DNA from: Isoptericola halalbus
GTDB taxonomy: Bacteria > Actinomycetota > Actinomycetes > Actinomycetales > Cellulomonadaceae
NCBI GenBank assembly: GCA_009663185.1
Contig: VJZX01000013.1
Coordinates: forward strand, 25,946 to 89,945
DNA: 64,000 bases
Direction: 5' to 3'
Part shown: in pieces, positions 31,542 to 41,318 of the stretch
How the letters are laid out: every line of letters starts with the position of its first letter
Position numbering within the stretch: the first letter of the stretch is position 1
The notes under the pieces: model-generated
The model's input: the letters and a program-made list of their open reading frames with translations, nothing else
What the model was told of the DNA's origin: nothing
The model's database searches: none
Made by a program: the position numbers and the translations under genes

Positions 31542-33169
31542 GAGCTGCTTCCTGGTTCTGCGGCCGTAGCTTCTGCGGGGGTGGCTTCTGCGGTGGTGGC
31601 GAGCGCGCGTGCACGGCGCACGAGCGCGAGGTCGGTGCCGGGGGCCCCGAGCAGGCACACACCCACGGGGGCGGAGCCGAGCGGCGAGTCGACCGTGAGG
31701 AACGGCGCGGACAGCGCGGGCAGCCCGCCGACGCCGGCGAGCGTGGTCATGCGGAGCGTCGCGGCACGCGTGGCCTCGACGTCGGCCTGGGGTGCGGTGC
31801 GCGACGGAGCGGGGCCGGGCACGGTCGGCACCACGACGACGGCGTCGGTCACGAGGGCGCGGAGGCGCAGGCGGGCCTCGGCGAGCGACTCGCGCGCCAC
31901 CGCCTCCTGGTCGGGCGTGACGAGGGCCGCGGCCTCGAACCGGTCGACGATCCCCGGACCGAGAGCCCCCCGGTGCTCGGCGGCCCAGGCGCCGTGGTTG
32001 CGCCACGCCTCGGCGGCCTGCACCACGCGGAACGTCTCGGCGAGCGCTGCCACCTCGCCACTGTCGTCGCGGAGGTCGACGAGCTCGACCGAGCTGACCT
32101 GCGGGTGCGCGGCGACGGCGTCGAGCCACTCGCGGAACGCGGTGCGCGTGGGCTGCTCGAGCGCGTCGACCAGCTGCACGGGGACGCGCACGCGCGTCGG
32201 CAGGTGCCCGGTTTCGGCGGCCTGACCGGCCAGCGCCCACGCGGCGACCCGCTCGAGGGTGGCGCCGTCGCGCGTCAGCCAGCCCACGGTGTCGAACGAC
32301 TGCGCGAGCGGCACCAGGCCGTCGCGCGCCACGAGCCCGTGCGTGGTGCGCAGCCCCCACAGCCCCTGGTAGGACGCGGGCACGCGGATCGAGCCCGCCG
32401 TGTCGGTGGCCAGCCCGACGTCGACCTGCCCCGTCGCGACGGCGCTCGCGGGGCCCGACGACGAGCCGCCCGGGAGCGCACCGGGGAGCGCGCCGTTGGG
32501 CGGGGTCCCGTAGTGGGCGTTGGCGCCGGCGATCGAGTAGGCGAGCTCGTCGGTGCGCGCGATGCCCGCCACCGACGCGCCGCCGCGCAGCAGGTCCGCG
32601 ACGGCAGGCGCCGTCGTCGTCTCCGGGCGGCGGGAGGCGAGCCAGGCGGGGTTGCCCGCGCCGACGCGCTGACCCGCGATCGCGAACAGGTCCTTGACCG
32701 CGACGGACAGGCCGGCGAGCGGGCCGTCGGGGGCGCCGGGCACGAGCGGGTCGCCGACGACGCGCCACACCGACCGGTCGAGAGCCGGGGCGCGCGCGGT
32801 GACGTGCGCGGCGGTGATGCGCCAGCGCCCGTCGAGGCGCTGCCACAGCTGGGTCTGCAGGCCGCGCCCGCCGTCGCGGAACGCCGAGACCGACACGAGC
32901 AGCGCCGCGTCGTCGCCCAGCATGCGGGTCTCGAGGCGCACGATGTCGCGCGGCGGGATGCCGCCGCGCGCGGCGCGGAAGGCCGCGATCTGCTCGTGCC
33001 CCACGAGCAGCCCGGCGCCGTCGCCGCGCAGCGTGCCCGGGCCTGGGGCGAAGGCGGCGTCGAGCGCCGCGACGTCGTCGGCCAGCAGCGCGGCCTCGTA
33101 CGCCTCGAACGCGACGAGCAGGTCCGCGGGCGGGGCGGCTGCGGTCGCCGCCGTAGGCTCGGCGCTCAT
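31538..33169 (-). CDS. Amidase fused to an AtzH-like (DUF3225) domain
   Basis: 543 residues. Residues about 15-125 form a small NTF2-like domain of the AtzH/DUF3225 type (VAFEAYEAALLADDVAALDAAF, then PRDIVRLETRMLGDDAALL). Residues about 145-530 are an amidase-signature enzyme with the Ser-Ser-Lys triad: VAVKDLF (Lys), GGSSSGPAS (Ser) and DTAGSIRVPAS (Ser). AtzH and the amidase AtzE take part in cyanurate breakdown, on 1,3-dicarboxyurea and 1-carboxybiuret, as separate proteins; here related domains are in one chain. Substrate unknown; a carboxylated urea-like compound is a fair guess. Overlaps both neighbours by ATGA. Confidence 0.83.
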   Translation of the reverse strand: MSAEPTAATAAAPPADLLVAFEAYEAALLADDVAALDAAFAPGPGTLRGDGAGLLVGHEQIAAFRAARGGIPPRDIVRLETRMLGDDAALLVSVSAFRDGGRGLQTQLWQRLDGRWRITAAHVTARAPALDRSVWRVVGDPLVPGAPDGPLAGLSVAVKDLFAIAGQRVGAGNPAWLASRRPETTTAPAVADLLRGGASVAGIARTDELAYSIAGANAHYGTPPNGALPGALPGGSSSGPASAVATGQVDVGLATDTAGSIRVPASYQGLWGLRTTHGLVARDGLVPLAQSFDTVGWLTRDGATLERVAAWALAGQAAETGHLPTRVRVPVQLVDALEQPTRTAFREWLDAVAAHPQVSSVELVDLRDDSGEVAALAETFRVVQAAEAWRNHGAWAAEHRGALGPGIVDRFEAAALVTPDQEAVARESLAEARLRLRALVTDAVVVVPTVPGPAPSRTAPQADVEATRAATLRMTTLAGVGGLPALSAPFLTVDSPLGSAPVGVCLLGAPGTDLALVRRARALATTAEATPAEATAAEPGSSS

Positions 33170-34296
33170 GGCGCTACCCCGTCGTCCACGGCGTCGACGG
33201 CCGCGAAGTCGGCGAGCCGGATTCGTGCGTGCGCGCCGCAGACCTGGTCCACGACCTGCGAGACGTCGAAGTTCGTGCCCGCCGACAGGTACGCGTAGGC
33301 CAGGTGCTCGGCCATGCCGTACCGGGCCTGGAGCAGCGCGAGCGCTTCGCGGACGCACTCGCGGAGTGCCTCGCCGAGGTCGGCGTCCTGCCCCGTGGGG
33401 ACCAGGTGCTCGGGCGTGCGCAGCAGCGGGTACCGCGGTGACCCGTAGGCCGCCACGGCGAGCTCGCGCGGGACGACGTCGAGCCGCACCGTCAGGCGCA
33501 GCGACGCCTCGAGCGCGGTGAGCGCGACCTCGCCGTCGCCCTGAGCGAAGTGCGGGTCGCCCACGTACACGAGGGCATCATCGACCTGTACAGGCAGGTA
33601 GACCGTCGAGCCGGCGGTCAGCAGGTTGATGTCGATGTTGCCCCCGTGCCGGCCCGGCGGCACCGAGTGCGGTCGCTCGTCGCCGGGCACCGCGACCCCG
33701 ACGATCCCGGGGAACGGAGCGAGCGGCAGCTCGACCACAGGTTCGCCGTCGTCGACCAGCGGCAGGACGCCGACGAGCGTGCCGTCCGCGCGTTCGCGCA
33801 CCGGCGTGAACACGCTGACGTCCTGGGGGCCGCGGGGCAGCTCGCCGGGGAGCGCGCCGCGGCCGTGGCGGTTCGAGACGACGCCGTAGGGCACGCGCGG
33901 CGTCGCGTCGAGGACGGTGACGGCGAGGAGGTCGCCGGGCCGCGCGCCGGCGACGGCGATCGGTCCCGTGACGACGTGCGGACCGTCGGCGGCCGCGTCG
34001 CGCGGTGCGTGCGCCGCGATCTCTACCGCGTCGTCGAGCACCAGCTCGCGCGGCACGCCGTGCGAGCCGAAGTACGTCACCGGGTCGCCTCCCTGGTCAG
34101 GTAGCAGGCCCTCGTGGCTGACGGTGTCGATCGTCACCGTGGCCCCCGGCTCGACGACCAGGACGGGGACGTCGGCTGCGCAGGGGAGACGGCCCCACAG
34201 CACCGTCGCGGGCGACGACGGCAGATAGTGGTCGCCGGGCACCGTGCCGGCCCCCGACTGGAGCGCCGTGGCCGCGGCGAGCGCCTGCGTCGTCAT
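33166..34296 (-). CDS. Acetamidase/formamidase family protein
   Basis: 376-residue member of the FmdA/AmdA family, which hydrolyses formamide, acetamide or related small amides to ammonia and acid. Recognised from the FmdA pattern: VEPGATVTIDTVSHEG, PGDLLAVTVLD, PPGRHGGNIDINLLTAGS and the region VYVGDPHFAQGDGEVALTA. First gene of the minus-strand amide/ureide operon, with a good ribosome site (GGGAGGATCTC before ATG 34296). The divergent symporter gene and two FadR-type operators lie upstream. Confidence 0.9.
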   Translation of the reverse strand: MTTQALAAATALQSGAGTVPGDHYLPSSPATVLWGRLPCAADVPVLVVEPGATVTIDTVSHEGLLPDQGGDPVTYFGSHGVPRELVLDDAVEIAAHAPRDAAADGPHVVTGPIAVAGARPGDLLAVTVLDATPRVPYGVVSNRHGRGALPGELPRGPQDVSVFTPVRERADGTLVGVLPLVDDGEPVVELPLAPFPGIVGVAVPGDERPHSVPPGRHGGNIDINLLTAGSTVYLPVQVDDALVYVGDPHFAQGDGEVALTALEASLRLTVRLDVVPRELAVAAYGSPRYPLLRTPEHLVPTGQDADLGEALRECVREALALLQARYGMAEHLAYAYLSAGTNFDVSQVVDQVCGAHARIRLADFAAVDAVDDGVAP

Positions 34297-34347
34297 GAGA
34301 TCCTCCCGTTCGCGTCGACGGGTCGACCGTAACAGCCCGCTCGCGAA

Positions 34348-34360
34348 TTGGTCCGACCAG
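34348..34360. promoter_or_regulatory. FadR-type operator, copy 1
   Basis: TTGGTCCGACCAG fits the FadR-subfamily GntR consensus TnGTnnnACnA as an inverted repeat; the wider AATTGG/CCAGTT ends add partial symmetry. It lies 52 bp upstream of the acetamidase start. A matching FCD regulator gene is at 36450. Confidence 0.65.
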
Positions 34361-34411
34361 TTACACAGGATTAACAAGGTAGCCTCGCAGTTGCAACACC
34401 TCTTCGCCACG

Positions 34412-34424
34412 TTGGTAGGACCAA
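34412..34424. promoter_or_regulatory. FadR-type operator, copy 2
   Basis: TTGGTAGGACCAA is a perfect inverted repeat TTGGT-N3-ACCAA, 24 bp before the symporter start at 34448. It is 64 bp from copy 1, about six helical turns, so one regulator could hold both divergent promoters. Confidence 0.68.
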
Positions 34425-34447
34425 TTTCTCGCGTGAGAGGACCGAAC

Positions 34448-35794
34448 ATGGCAAGCCCGAGCTCGACGCCCGACACGGGGGCCGGCACGCCGCCCGTACG
34501 GCAGCCGTTGTACAAGTCCTTGTTCGCCCAGATCCTCGTCGCGATCGTGCTCGGCATCGCGGTCGGCGCCCTGCTGCCCGACGTCGGCGCGCAGCTCAAG
34601 CCGCTCGGCGACGCCTTCATCCGGCTCATCAAGATGATCATCGCGCCGCTGATCTTCCTCGTGATCGTCACGGGCATCGCCCACGTGGGAGACGTCAAGG
34701 CCGTGGGGCGCGTCGGTGTCAAGGCGCTCGTCTACTTCCTCGTCGCCTCGACGTTCGCGCTCATCTTCGGCATGGTCGTCGGCAACGTCGTCAAGCCGGG
34801 GGCCGGCCTGAACATCGACCCCGCCACGCTCGACGCGACGGCCGTGGAGGAGAAGACGCAGGGCGGGGCGCTCCCGACCGCGTCGGACTTCCTGCTCGAG
34901 GTCATCCCGACGTCGGTCTTCGGGGCCTTCGCGGAGAACGTGCTGCTGCAGGTGCTGTTCTTCTCCGTCTTCGTGGGTGCCGCCGTCGTCGTCATCGGGC
35001 GCGACAAGGTCGCGCCGTTCATGGACCTGCTCGACTCCGGCATGGCGATCATCTTCACGATCATGCGCTGGATCATGCGCGTGGCGCCGGTCGGCGCGTT
35101 CGGCGCGATGGCGTTCATCATCGGTCAGTACGGCCTGGCCACGCTCAGCACCTACGCGGTGCTCATCGCCGCCTGCTACGGCGCGGCGGCGATCTTCATC
35201 GTGCTCCTGTTCCTGGCCTCCTGGGGTCTCGCCCGCGTGCCGCTGTGGCAGTTCGTGAAGTTCTCGCGCCAGGAGTTCGCGCTCGCGCTCGGCACGGCGT
35301 CCACCGAGTCGGTGCTGCCGCGCATCGTCACCAAGCTGACGGCCGCCGGCGTGCCCCGCTCCGTCTCCGGCCTCGTGGTCCCTACGGGCTACTCGTTCAA
35401 CCTCGACGGGGCGGCGATCTACCTGGCGATCTCGCTGCTGTTCCTCGCGCAGGCCTTCGGCATCGACCTCACGCTGGGCGAGCAGCTCGGCGCGCTCGGG
35501 ATCCTGCTGCTCACCTCGAAGGGCATGGCCGGCGTGCCCGGCTCGTCGTTCCTCGCGCTGTCGGCCACGGCGACCGCGCTCGGCATCTTCCCCGTCGCGG
35601 GCGTGGCGCTGCTGCTGGGCGCCGACCGGATCATGGACTCGATGCGCGTCTCGGTGAACCTGCTGGGCAACTGCGTCGCCGCGTTCGTCGTCGCCCGTTG
35701 GGAGGGCACGATGGACGACGAGCAGATGCGCCGCACGTTCGCCGCCGACGACGTCGAGACGCTGCCGCTCGAGCCCGTGCCCGTGCCCGCCTGA
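34448..35794 (+). CDS. Dicarboxylate/amino acid:cation symporter (DAACS family)
   Basis: 448-residue GltP/DctA-type secondary transporter. The family core is present: two re-entrant hairpins and helix 7-8 motifs, seen as LALGTASTESVLPRIV and the region GVPRSVSGLVVPTGYSFNLDG (substrate and cation site), followed by GMAGVPGSSFLALSATATAL. It would import a di- or mono-carboxylate or amino-acid-like anion using Na+ or H+. Sharing a regulated promoter region with the amide/ureide operon suggests it brings in that pathway's substrate or a related acid. ATG with GAGAGG before it; strong terminator after. Confidence 0.9.
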   Translation: MASPSSTPDTGAGTPPVRQPLYKSLFAQILVAIVLGIAVGALLPDVGAQLKPLGDAFIRLIKMIIAPLIFLVIVTGIAHVGDVKAVGRVGVKALVYFLVASTFALIFGMVVGNVVKPGAGLNIDPATLDATAVEEKTQGGALPTASDFLLEVIPTSVFGAFAENVLLQVLFFSVFVGAAVVVIGRDKVAPFMDLLDSGMAIIFTIMRWIMRVAPVGAFGAMAFIIGQYGLATLSTYAVLIAACYGAAAIFIVLLFLASWGLARVPLWQFVKFSRQEFALALGTASTESVLPRIVTKLTAAGVPRSVSGLVVPTGYSFNLDGAAIYLAISLLFLAQAFGIDLTLGEQLGALGILLLTSKGMAGVPGSSFLALSATATALGIFPVAGVALLLGADRIMDSMRVSVNLLGNCVAAFVVARWEGTMDDEQMRRTFAADDVETLPLEPVPVPA

Positions 35795-35819
35795 GGGTGA
35801 AACCCCCATGTGGCCAGAG

Positions 35820-35848
35820 GGTGCGGGCCGCCGACGGCGGCCCGCACC
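35820..35848 (+). terminator. Terminator hairpin after the symporter gene
   Basis: GGTGCGGGCCGCC (35820-35832) and its exact inverse complement (35836-35848) form a 13-bp stem with loop GAC, 25 bp after the stop. Confidence 0.8.
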
Positions 35849-35884
35849 ATCGTCGCCAGACAGGGCGTCGGACTCCGTGGTGGG

Positions 35885-36424
35885 ATGGCTTCTGTGGTGC
35901 TACTGGTGAACCATCGAGCGGAGTGGGCCGACGCGTTCCGCACTGAGGCGGCGCGTATCGGTGCGTGCCTGGGTCCGAAGGCGGTGGAGGTCGACCACAT
36001 CGGCAGCACTGCGGTCCCGGGACTCGTCGCGAAGCCGGTGATCGACCTCGCGGTGCGGGCGGCGGCGGGCGTCGACCCGTTCTCCCTGGGACCGGAGCTC
36101 GCCACGATCGGGTACGCGCAGCACTGGGGTGGCCCGACGAACCACGGTGTCTACGTGCGGTCCGCCGACGGGGAGAGGACGCACATCCTGCACGCGTTCG
36201 CGGAGGACGAGTGGGAACATTGTCACCAGCGACTGTTCCGCGACAGGTTGCTGCGGGACTCCCAGGCTCGTCGACGGTATGCCGAGCTGAAGCAGTCGCT
36301 CGCGAACCGGCATGTGGGCGGGCGGGACTACACCGCGGCCAAGCGCGGGCTCGTCGAGCAGCTGGTGAACGACGAGCGTGCCCGCCGGGGGCTGCCGTGG
36401 GTGGCCGTCTGGGACAAGGAGTGA
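35885..36424 (+). CDS. GrpB family protein (UPF0157, nucleotidyltransferase-like)
   Basis: 179 residues of the GrpB/UPF0157 family. The family signature HIGSTAVPGLVAKPVIDLAV is present near residues 35-54, together with GYAQHWGGPTNHGVYVR and RDYLL-like helices later (FRDRLLRDSQARRRYAELK). The fold is related to nucleotidyltransferases; some GrpB-like domains are fused to dephospho-CoA kinase, but the activity of stand-alone proteins is not settled. The ATG at 35885 begins the homologous region. It sits between the symporter and its likely regulator without obvious link to either. Confidence 0.85.
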   Translation: MASVVLLVNHRAEWADAFRTEAARIGACLGPKAVEVDHIGSTAVPGLVAKPVIDLAVRAAAGVDPFSLGPELATIGYAQHWGGPTNHGVYVRSADGERTHILHAFAEDEWEHCHQRLFRDRLLRDSQARRRYAELKQSLANRHVGGRDYTAAKRGLVEQLVNDERARRGLPWVAVWDKE

Positions 36425-36449
36425 GCACGCCAGCAGCCAGCAGGACCTC

Positions 36450-37190
36450 ATGGCACAGAAACGGCCCGGGATGACCACTGCCGAGACCCCCTCCGGGATG
36501 CTCACGCGCACGCGCGGGCCGCTCGCGGACGACATCGTGCGGCACGTCGAGCGGCGCATCGCGTCCGGCGGACTGAGCGCCGGGGCGAAGCTCCCGCCCG
36601 AGCGAGAGCTGGCCGCCGAGCTCGGCGTCTCGCGCTCGGCGCTGCGCGAAGCCCTCATGCGGCTGCAGGCGGCCGGGCTGGTCGAGCGGAGACAGGGCAG
36701 CGGCACGCGGATCGCCGAGTCCGCCCGGGTCGCCGAGACGATCGGCCGACAGCTCGGAGCCGCCGGCGCGAGCGCCGCGCACGCCGCCGAGCTGCGCGAC
36801 CTCGTCGAGCCTCAGGTGGCCGGGCTGGCCGCCACACGCGTCGGGCCCGACGAGCTCGCCGCGCTGCACACGATCCTGCGGGGCTCCGCGGGCGAGACCG
36901 ATCCCGACCGTTCGCTGCAGCTCGACCTTGACTTCCACCTCGCCGTGGCGCGCGCGGCCCGCAACCCCCTGCTCGAGTCGCTGTGCGACTTCACCGCGAC
37001 CCAGACGCTGTCCGCCCGCGTGCACTCGCACCTGGACGAGGCCGGTCGGCGCCTCTCGCACCACGGCCACGCGCGCGTGCTGGCCGCGCTCGAGGACGGT
37101 GATGCTGTCGCCGCCCGCGTGGCCATGGCCGGCCACCTGCGCGAGATCCACGAGCTCATCGCCGCCCGCGCGGCCGAATCCCGCGGCTGA
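36450..37190 (+). CDS. FadR-type GntR regulator with FCD domain
   Basis: 246 residues: GntR winged helix (LADDIVRHVERRIASGGLSA...LPPERELAAELGVSRSALREAL) followed by an FCD ligand-binding domain (residues about 105-235) with candidate metal/ligand histidines in LDFHLAVARAARN and SHHGHARVLAALEDGDA. It most likely binds the two TTGGT-N3-ACCAA sites at 34348 and 34412 and controls the symporter and amide/ureide operon in response to a small acid. ATG 36450 has AGGA nearby; ATG 36471 is an alternative. Confidence 0.9.
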   Translation: MAQKRPGMTTAETPSGMLTRTRGPLADDIVRHVERRIASGGLSAGAKLPPERELAAELGVSRSALREALMRLQAAGLVERRQGSGTRIAESARVAETIGRQLGAAGASAAHAAELRDLVEPQVAGLAATRVGPDELAALHTILRGSAGETDPDRSLQLDLDFHLAVARAARNPLLESLCDFTATQTLSARVHSHLDEAGRRLSHHGHARVLAALEDGDAVAARVAMAGHLREIHELIAARAAESRG

Positions 37191-37274
37191 CACCCCTGTC
37201 GAGCCGCAACCCCGGCGATGCCGCGCCGACGATCGCTCCCGAGGCGCCGACGACGACCGACCTACACTGACGGC

Positions 37275-39012
<1,738 letters not shown>

Positions 39013-39159
39013 GACGCCGGCGTGGCGGCGGACCGCCACGCCGGCCTCCCCTGCGGGTGAGCGCGGTCGCTCGCGTGGGTGATCGCAGGGGTCGGCTGAC
39101 CGGGCCGTCGTGGGTTGAAAGGCTCCGGAACCTCTGCCAGAATCTCCGGTAACGGCTCA

Positions 39160-39171
39160 GAAACCGGTTTC
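39160..39171 (+). promoter_or_regulatory. Pectin-regulon operator, site 1
   Basis: GAAACCGGTTTC, a perfect 12-bp palindrome with the central CG-type symmetry of LacI-family operators, 52 bp before the pectate lyase start. Identical sequence at 44748; close variants at 54695, 54743 and 54841. Confidence 0.72.
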
Positions 39172-39222
39172 CCACATGGTGGGGAATGGCTCCACCTTCT
39201 CAATGACGCGAAAGGCAGCCTC

Positions 39223-40656
39223 GTGAAACGAACCCGTACCAGGCTCGGCACGGCGCTCGTCGCCCTGACCGTCGCGGCGACCGGAGTACTCACCGTGGCA
39301 CCCGGCGCCGTCGCCGAACCGGACGCGGCACCCGGTGACACGTTCAGCACGACCGACGCGGCGCCGGGCTGGGCCTCGCAGAACGGCGGCACCGTCGGCG
39401 GCGCCGGGGCCGCCGACAAGTCGATCCACGTGGTCACCGACCGCCGGGAGCTCCTCGAGGCCCTGGACAACGGTGGCGCACCGGACGCGCCCAAGATCAT
39501 CTACGTCTCCGGCACCATCCATGGCAACGAGACCGACGACGGCACCCTGCTGGGCGAGCAGGACTTCGCACCCGGGTACGACTACGCGAAGTTCCTCAGC
39601 TGCTTCGGTCCCGAGGGCTGGAGCGATCAGGCCTACGCGTACTGCGGCCCCCAGCGCCGGCTCCGGGTCACGGGCAGCAACTCGATGAAGCGCCAGACCG
39701 AGATGAAGATCCCGAGCAACACCACGCTGGTGGGTCTGGGGGACGACGCCGGGTTCGACCAGGCCACCATCATGCTCCACCTGGCGCACAACGTCGTGAT
39801 CCGCAACCTCACCATCGAGGCACCCGTCGACTACTTCTCCTGGTGGGACCAGAAGGGGAGCACGTGGGACGCCCGGTTCGACGCGGTGTCCGCGGTGACC
39901 TCCTCCAACATCTGGCTGGACCACGTCACCCTCACCGATGGGAACCATCTCGACCGTGACGCACCGACCGGCCCGGACGGCGACCCGATGAACCGGCACG
40001 ACGGCCTGTTCGACATGAAGGACGGGTCGGACTTCATCACGGTCAGCAACTCCTACATCACCAACCATGACAAGGCGATGCTGCTGGGTTCGGGCGACGG
40101 GCACGTCGACCAGGACGGGGGGCGCCTCCGCGTCAGCTTCATGGGCAACTTCTTCGACGGCATCCAGCAGCGGTCCCCGCGCGTCCGATTCGGCCGGGTC
40201 CACGTGGTCAACAACTACTTCCTCGGTCGGGTGAACGACCCCGAGCAGCCGATGACGAGCGCTGCCGCCGTCGAGGGTGGGTACGACTACTTCCTCGGCC
40301 TTGGGTACGAGTCCCAGATCTTCTCGGAGCGCAACTCCTTCGACTACACGGGTCCGGGTGCCGACGCCACGGTCGCCCTGAACCTGTGGAACGCGACCCG
40401 GTTCGACGACGAGAGCTCGTGGTTCAACCAGCGACCGGTGGACCTGGTGGCGATCGCCGCGGAGCAGTACGAGCAGCGTGTCGCCGAGGTGACCGCGTCC
40501 GGGGAGCCGGTGCCGGACTGGGCGACCGCCGGCTTCACCCCGACGATCGACTGGACACCGCCGTACGAGTACGAGCCGCTCACCACCGCCGACGCGGTCG
40601 AGCGGCACGCACGGACCGAGACGGGTGCCGGGCACCTCACAGTTCCCGCACCGTAG
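39223..40656 (+). CDS. Secreted pectate lyase, polysaccharide lyase family 1
   Basis: 477 residues with a clear export signal (RLGTALVALTVAATGVLTVAPGAVA). The PL1 parallel beta-helix follows: NTTLVGLGDDAG, NVVIRNLTIEAP, NIWLDHVTLTDG, HDGLFDMKDGSDFITVSNSY, and the catalytic/substrate arginine segment SPRVRFGRVHVVNNYF. It cleaves de-esterified polygalacturonate by Ca2+-dependent beta-elimination. The GTG at 39223 has GAAAGG upstream and gives the correct signal peptide. The operator at 39160 places it with the other pectin genes. Confidence 0.92.
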   Translation: MKRTRTRLGTALVALTVAATGVLTVAPGAVAEPDAAPGDTFSTTDAAPGWASQNGGTVGGAGAADKSIHVVTDRRELLEALDNGGAPDAPKIIYVSGTIHGNETDDGTLLGEQDFAPGYDYAKFLSCFGPEGWSDQAYAYCGPQRRLRVTGSNSMKRQTEMKIPSNTTLVGLGDDAGFDQATIMLHLAHNVVIRNLTIEAPVDYFSWWDQKGSTWDARFDAVSAVTSSNIWLDHVTLTDGNHLDRDAPTGPDGDPMNRHDGLFDMKDGSDFITVSNSYITNHDKAMLLGSGDGHVDQDGGRLRVSFMGNFFDGIQQRSPRVRFGRVHVVNNYFLGRVNDPEQPMTSAAAVEGGYDYFLGLGYESQIFSERNSFDYTGPGADATVALNLWNATRFDDESSWFNQRPVDLVAIAAEQYEQRVAEVTASGEPVPDWATAGFTPTIDWTPPYEYEPLTTADAVERHARTETGAGHLTVPAP

Positions 40657-40691
40657 CCGACGACGCACAGGAACGCCCCTCTCACCAGATG

Positions 40692-41312
40692 TCACTCGTA
40701 GCGGGAGGGACGTTCCGCCTGGATGGACTCGCCGCCGACGAGTCCGTCGTGCGTGTCTCCGTCGGACGCGCCCAGCCGGGCCGCGTACGTCTCGGCGCTG
40801 GAGAACGACCGGCGCTTCGACGGTCGCCTCGATGTGCCGACGCGAGCCAGCGTGACGACGAGGCCGTGCCGGTCGGCGAAGACCGATCCGAGGGCCTCGG
40901 CCGCCGCCTTGCTGACTCCGTAGTAGGAGTCGCGCCCGTGGCGCGAGGTCCTCGACCTGCGTCGACGGCACGGGCCAGAACCTGACGGCGTGCGTCGAGC
41001 TGGCGATCAGGACGTGTCGCACGCCCTCCTGAGCGGCCCCTCGAGCACCACCCGGGTGCCGTCGACGTTCGCGCTCGCGAGCTCGGACCACGGACGCCCG
41101 TGAGGGATGCCGCCGAGATGTTCGACCAGGTCGACGCCGCGCACGGCATCGCGGACCGTCTCTGCGTCGGTGAGGTCGGCTTCGACGGCCGTCTCGCCCA
41201 AGTAGGCCGTCATCGGCTCCCGATCCAGGAGGGTGGCCGGGAACGGAGGTGCTCGCATCCGAGACCGCCGTGACGCCTGACCCGTCGGGGGCCAGGCATC
41301 ACGGGTCGGCAC
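40692..41312 (-). pseudogene. Broken uronate dehydrogenase (SDR family)
   Basis: The minus strand carries recognisable pieces of an NAD-dependent uronate dehydrogenase in three frames. First piece: ETAVEADLTDAETVRDAVRG and HLGGIPHGRPWSELASANV (about 41195-41050). Second: EGVRHVLIASSTHAVRFWPV (about 41030-40960). Third: GRDSYYGVSKAAAEALG and LVVTLARVGTS (about 40945-40850), including the SDR YxxxK motif, running to a TGA at 40692. The N-terminal glycine motif is scrambled. At least two frameshifts are needed. The intact enzyme oxidises galacturonate or glucuronate released from pectin, so its loss inside this cluster is notable. Sequencing error would be the alternative. Confidence 0.75.
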
Positions 41313-41318
41313 GAAAGG

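Noticed and set aside
40657..40691. Possible terminator after the PL1 lyase gene
   Set aside because: No convincing hairpin could be found by eye.
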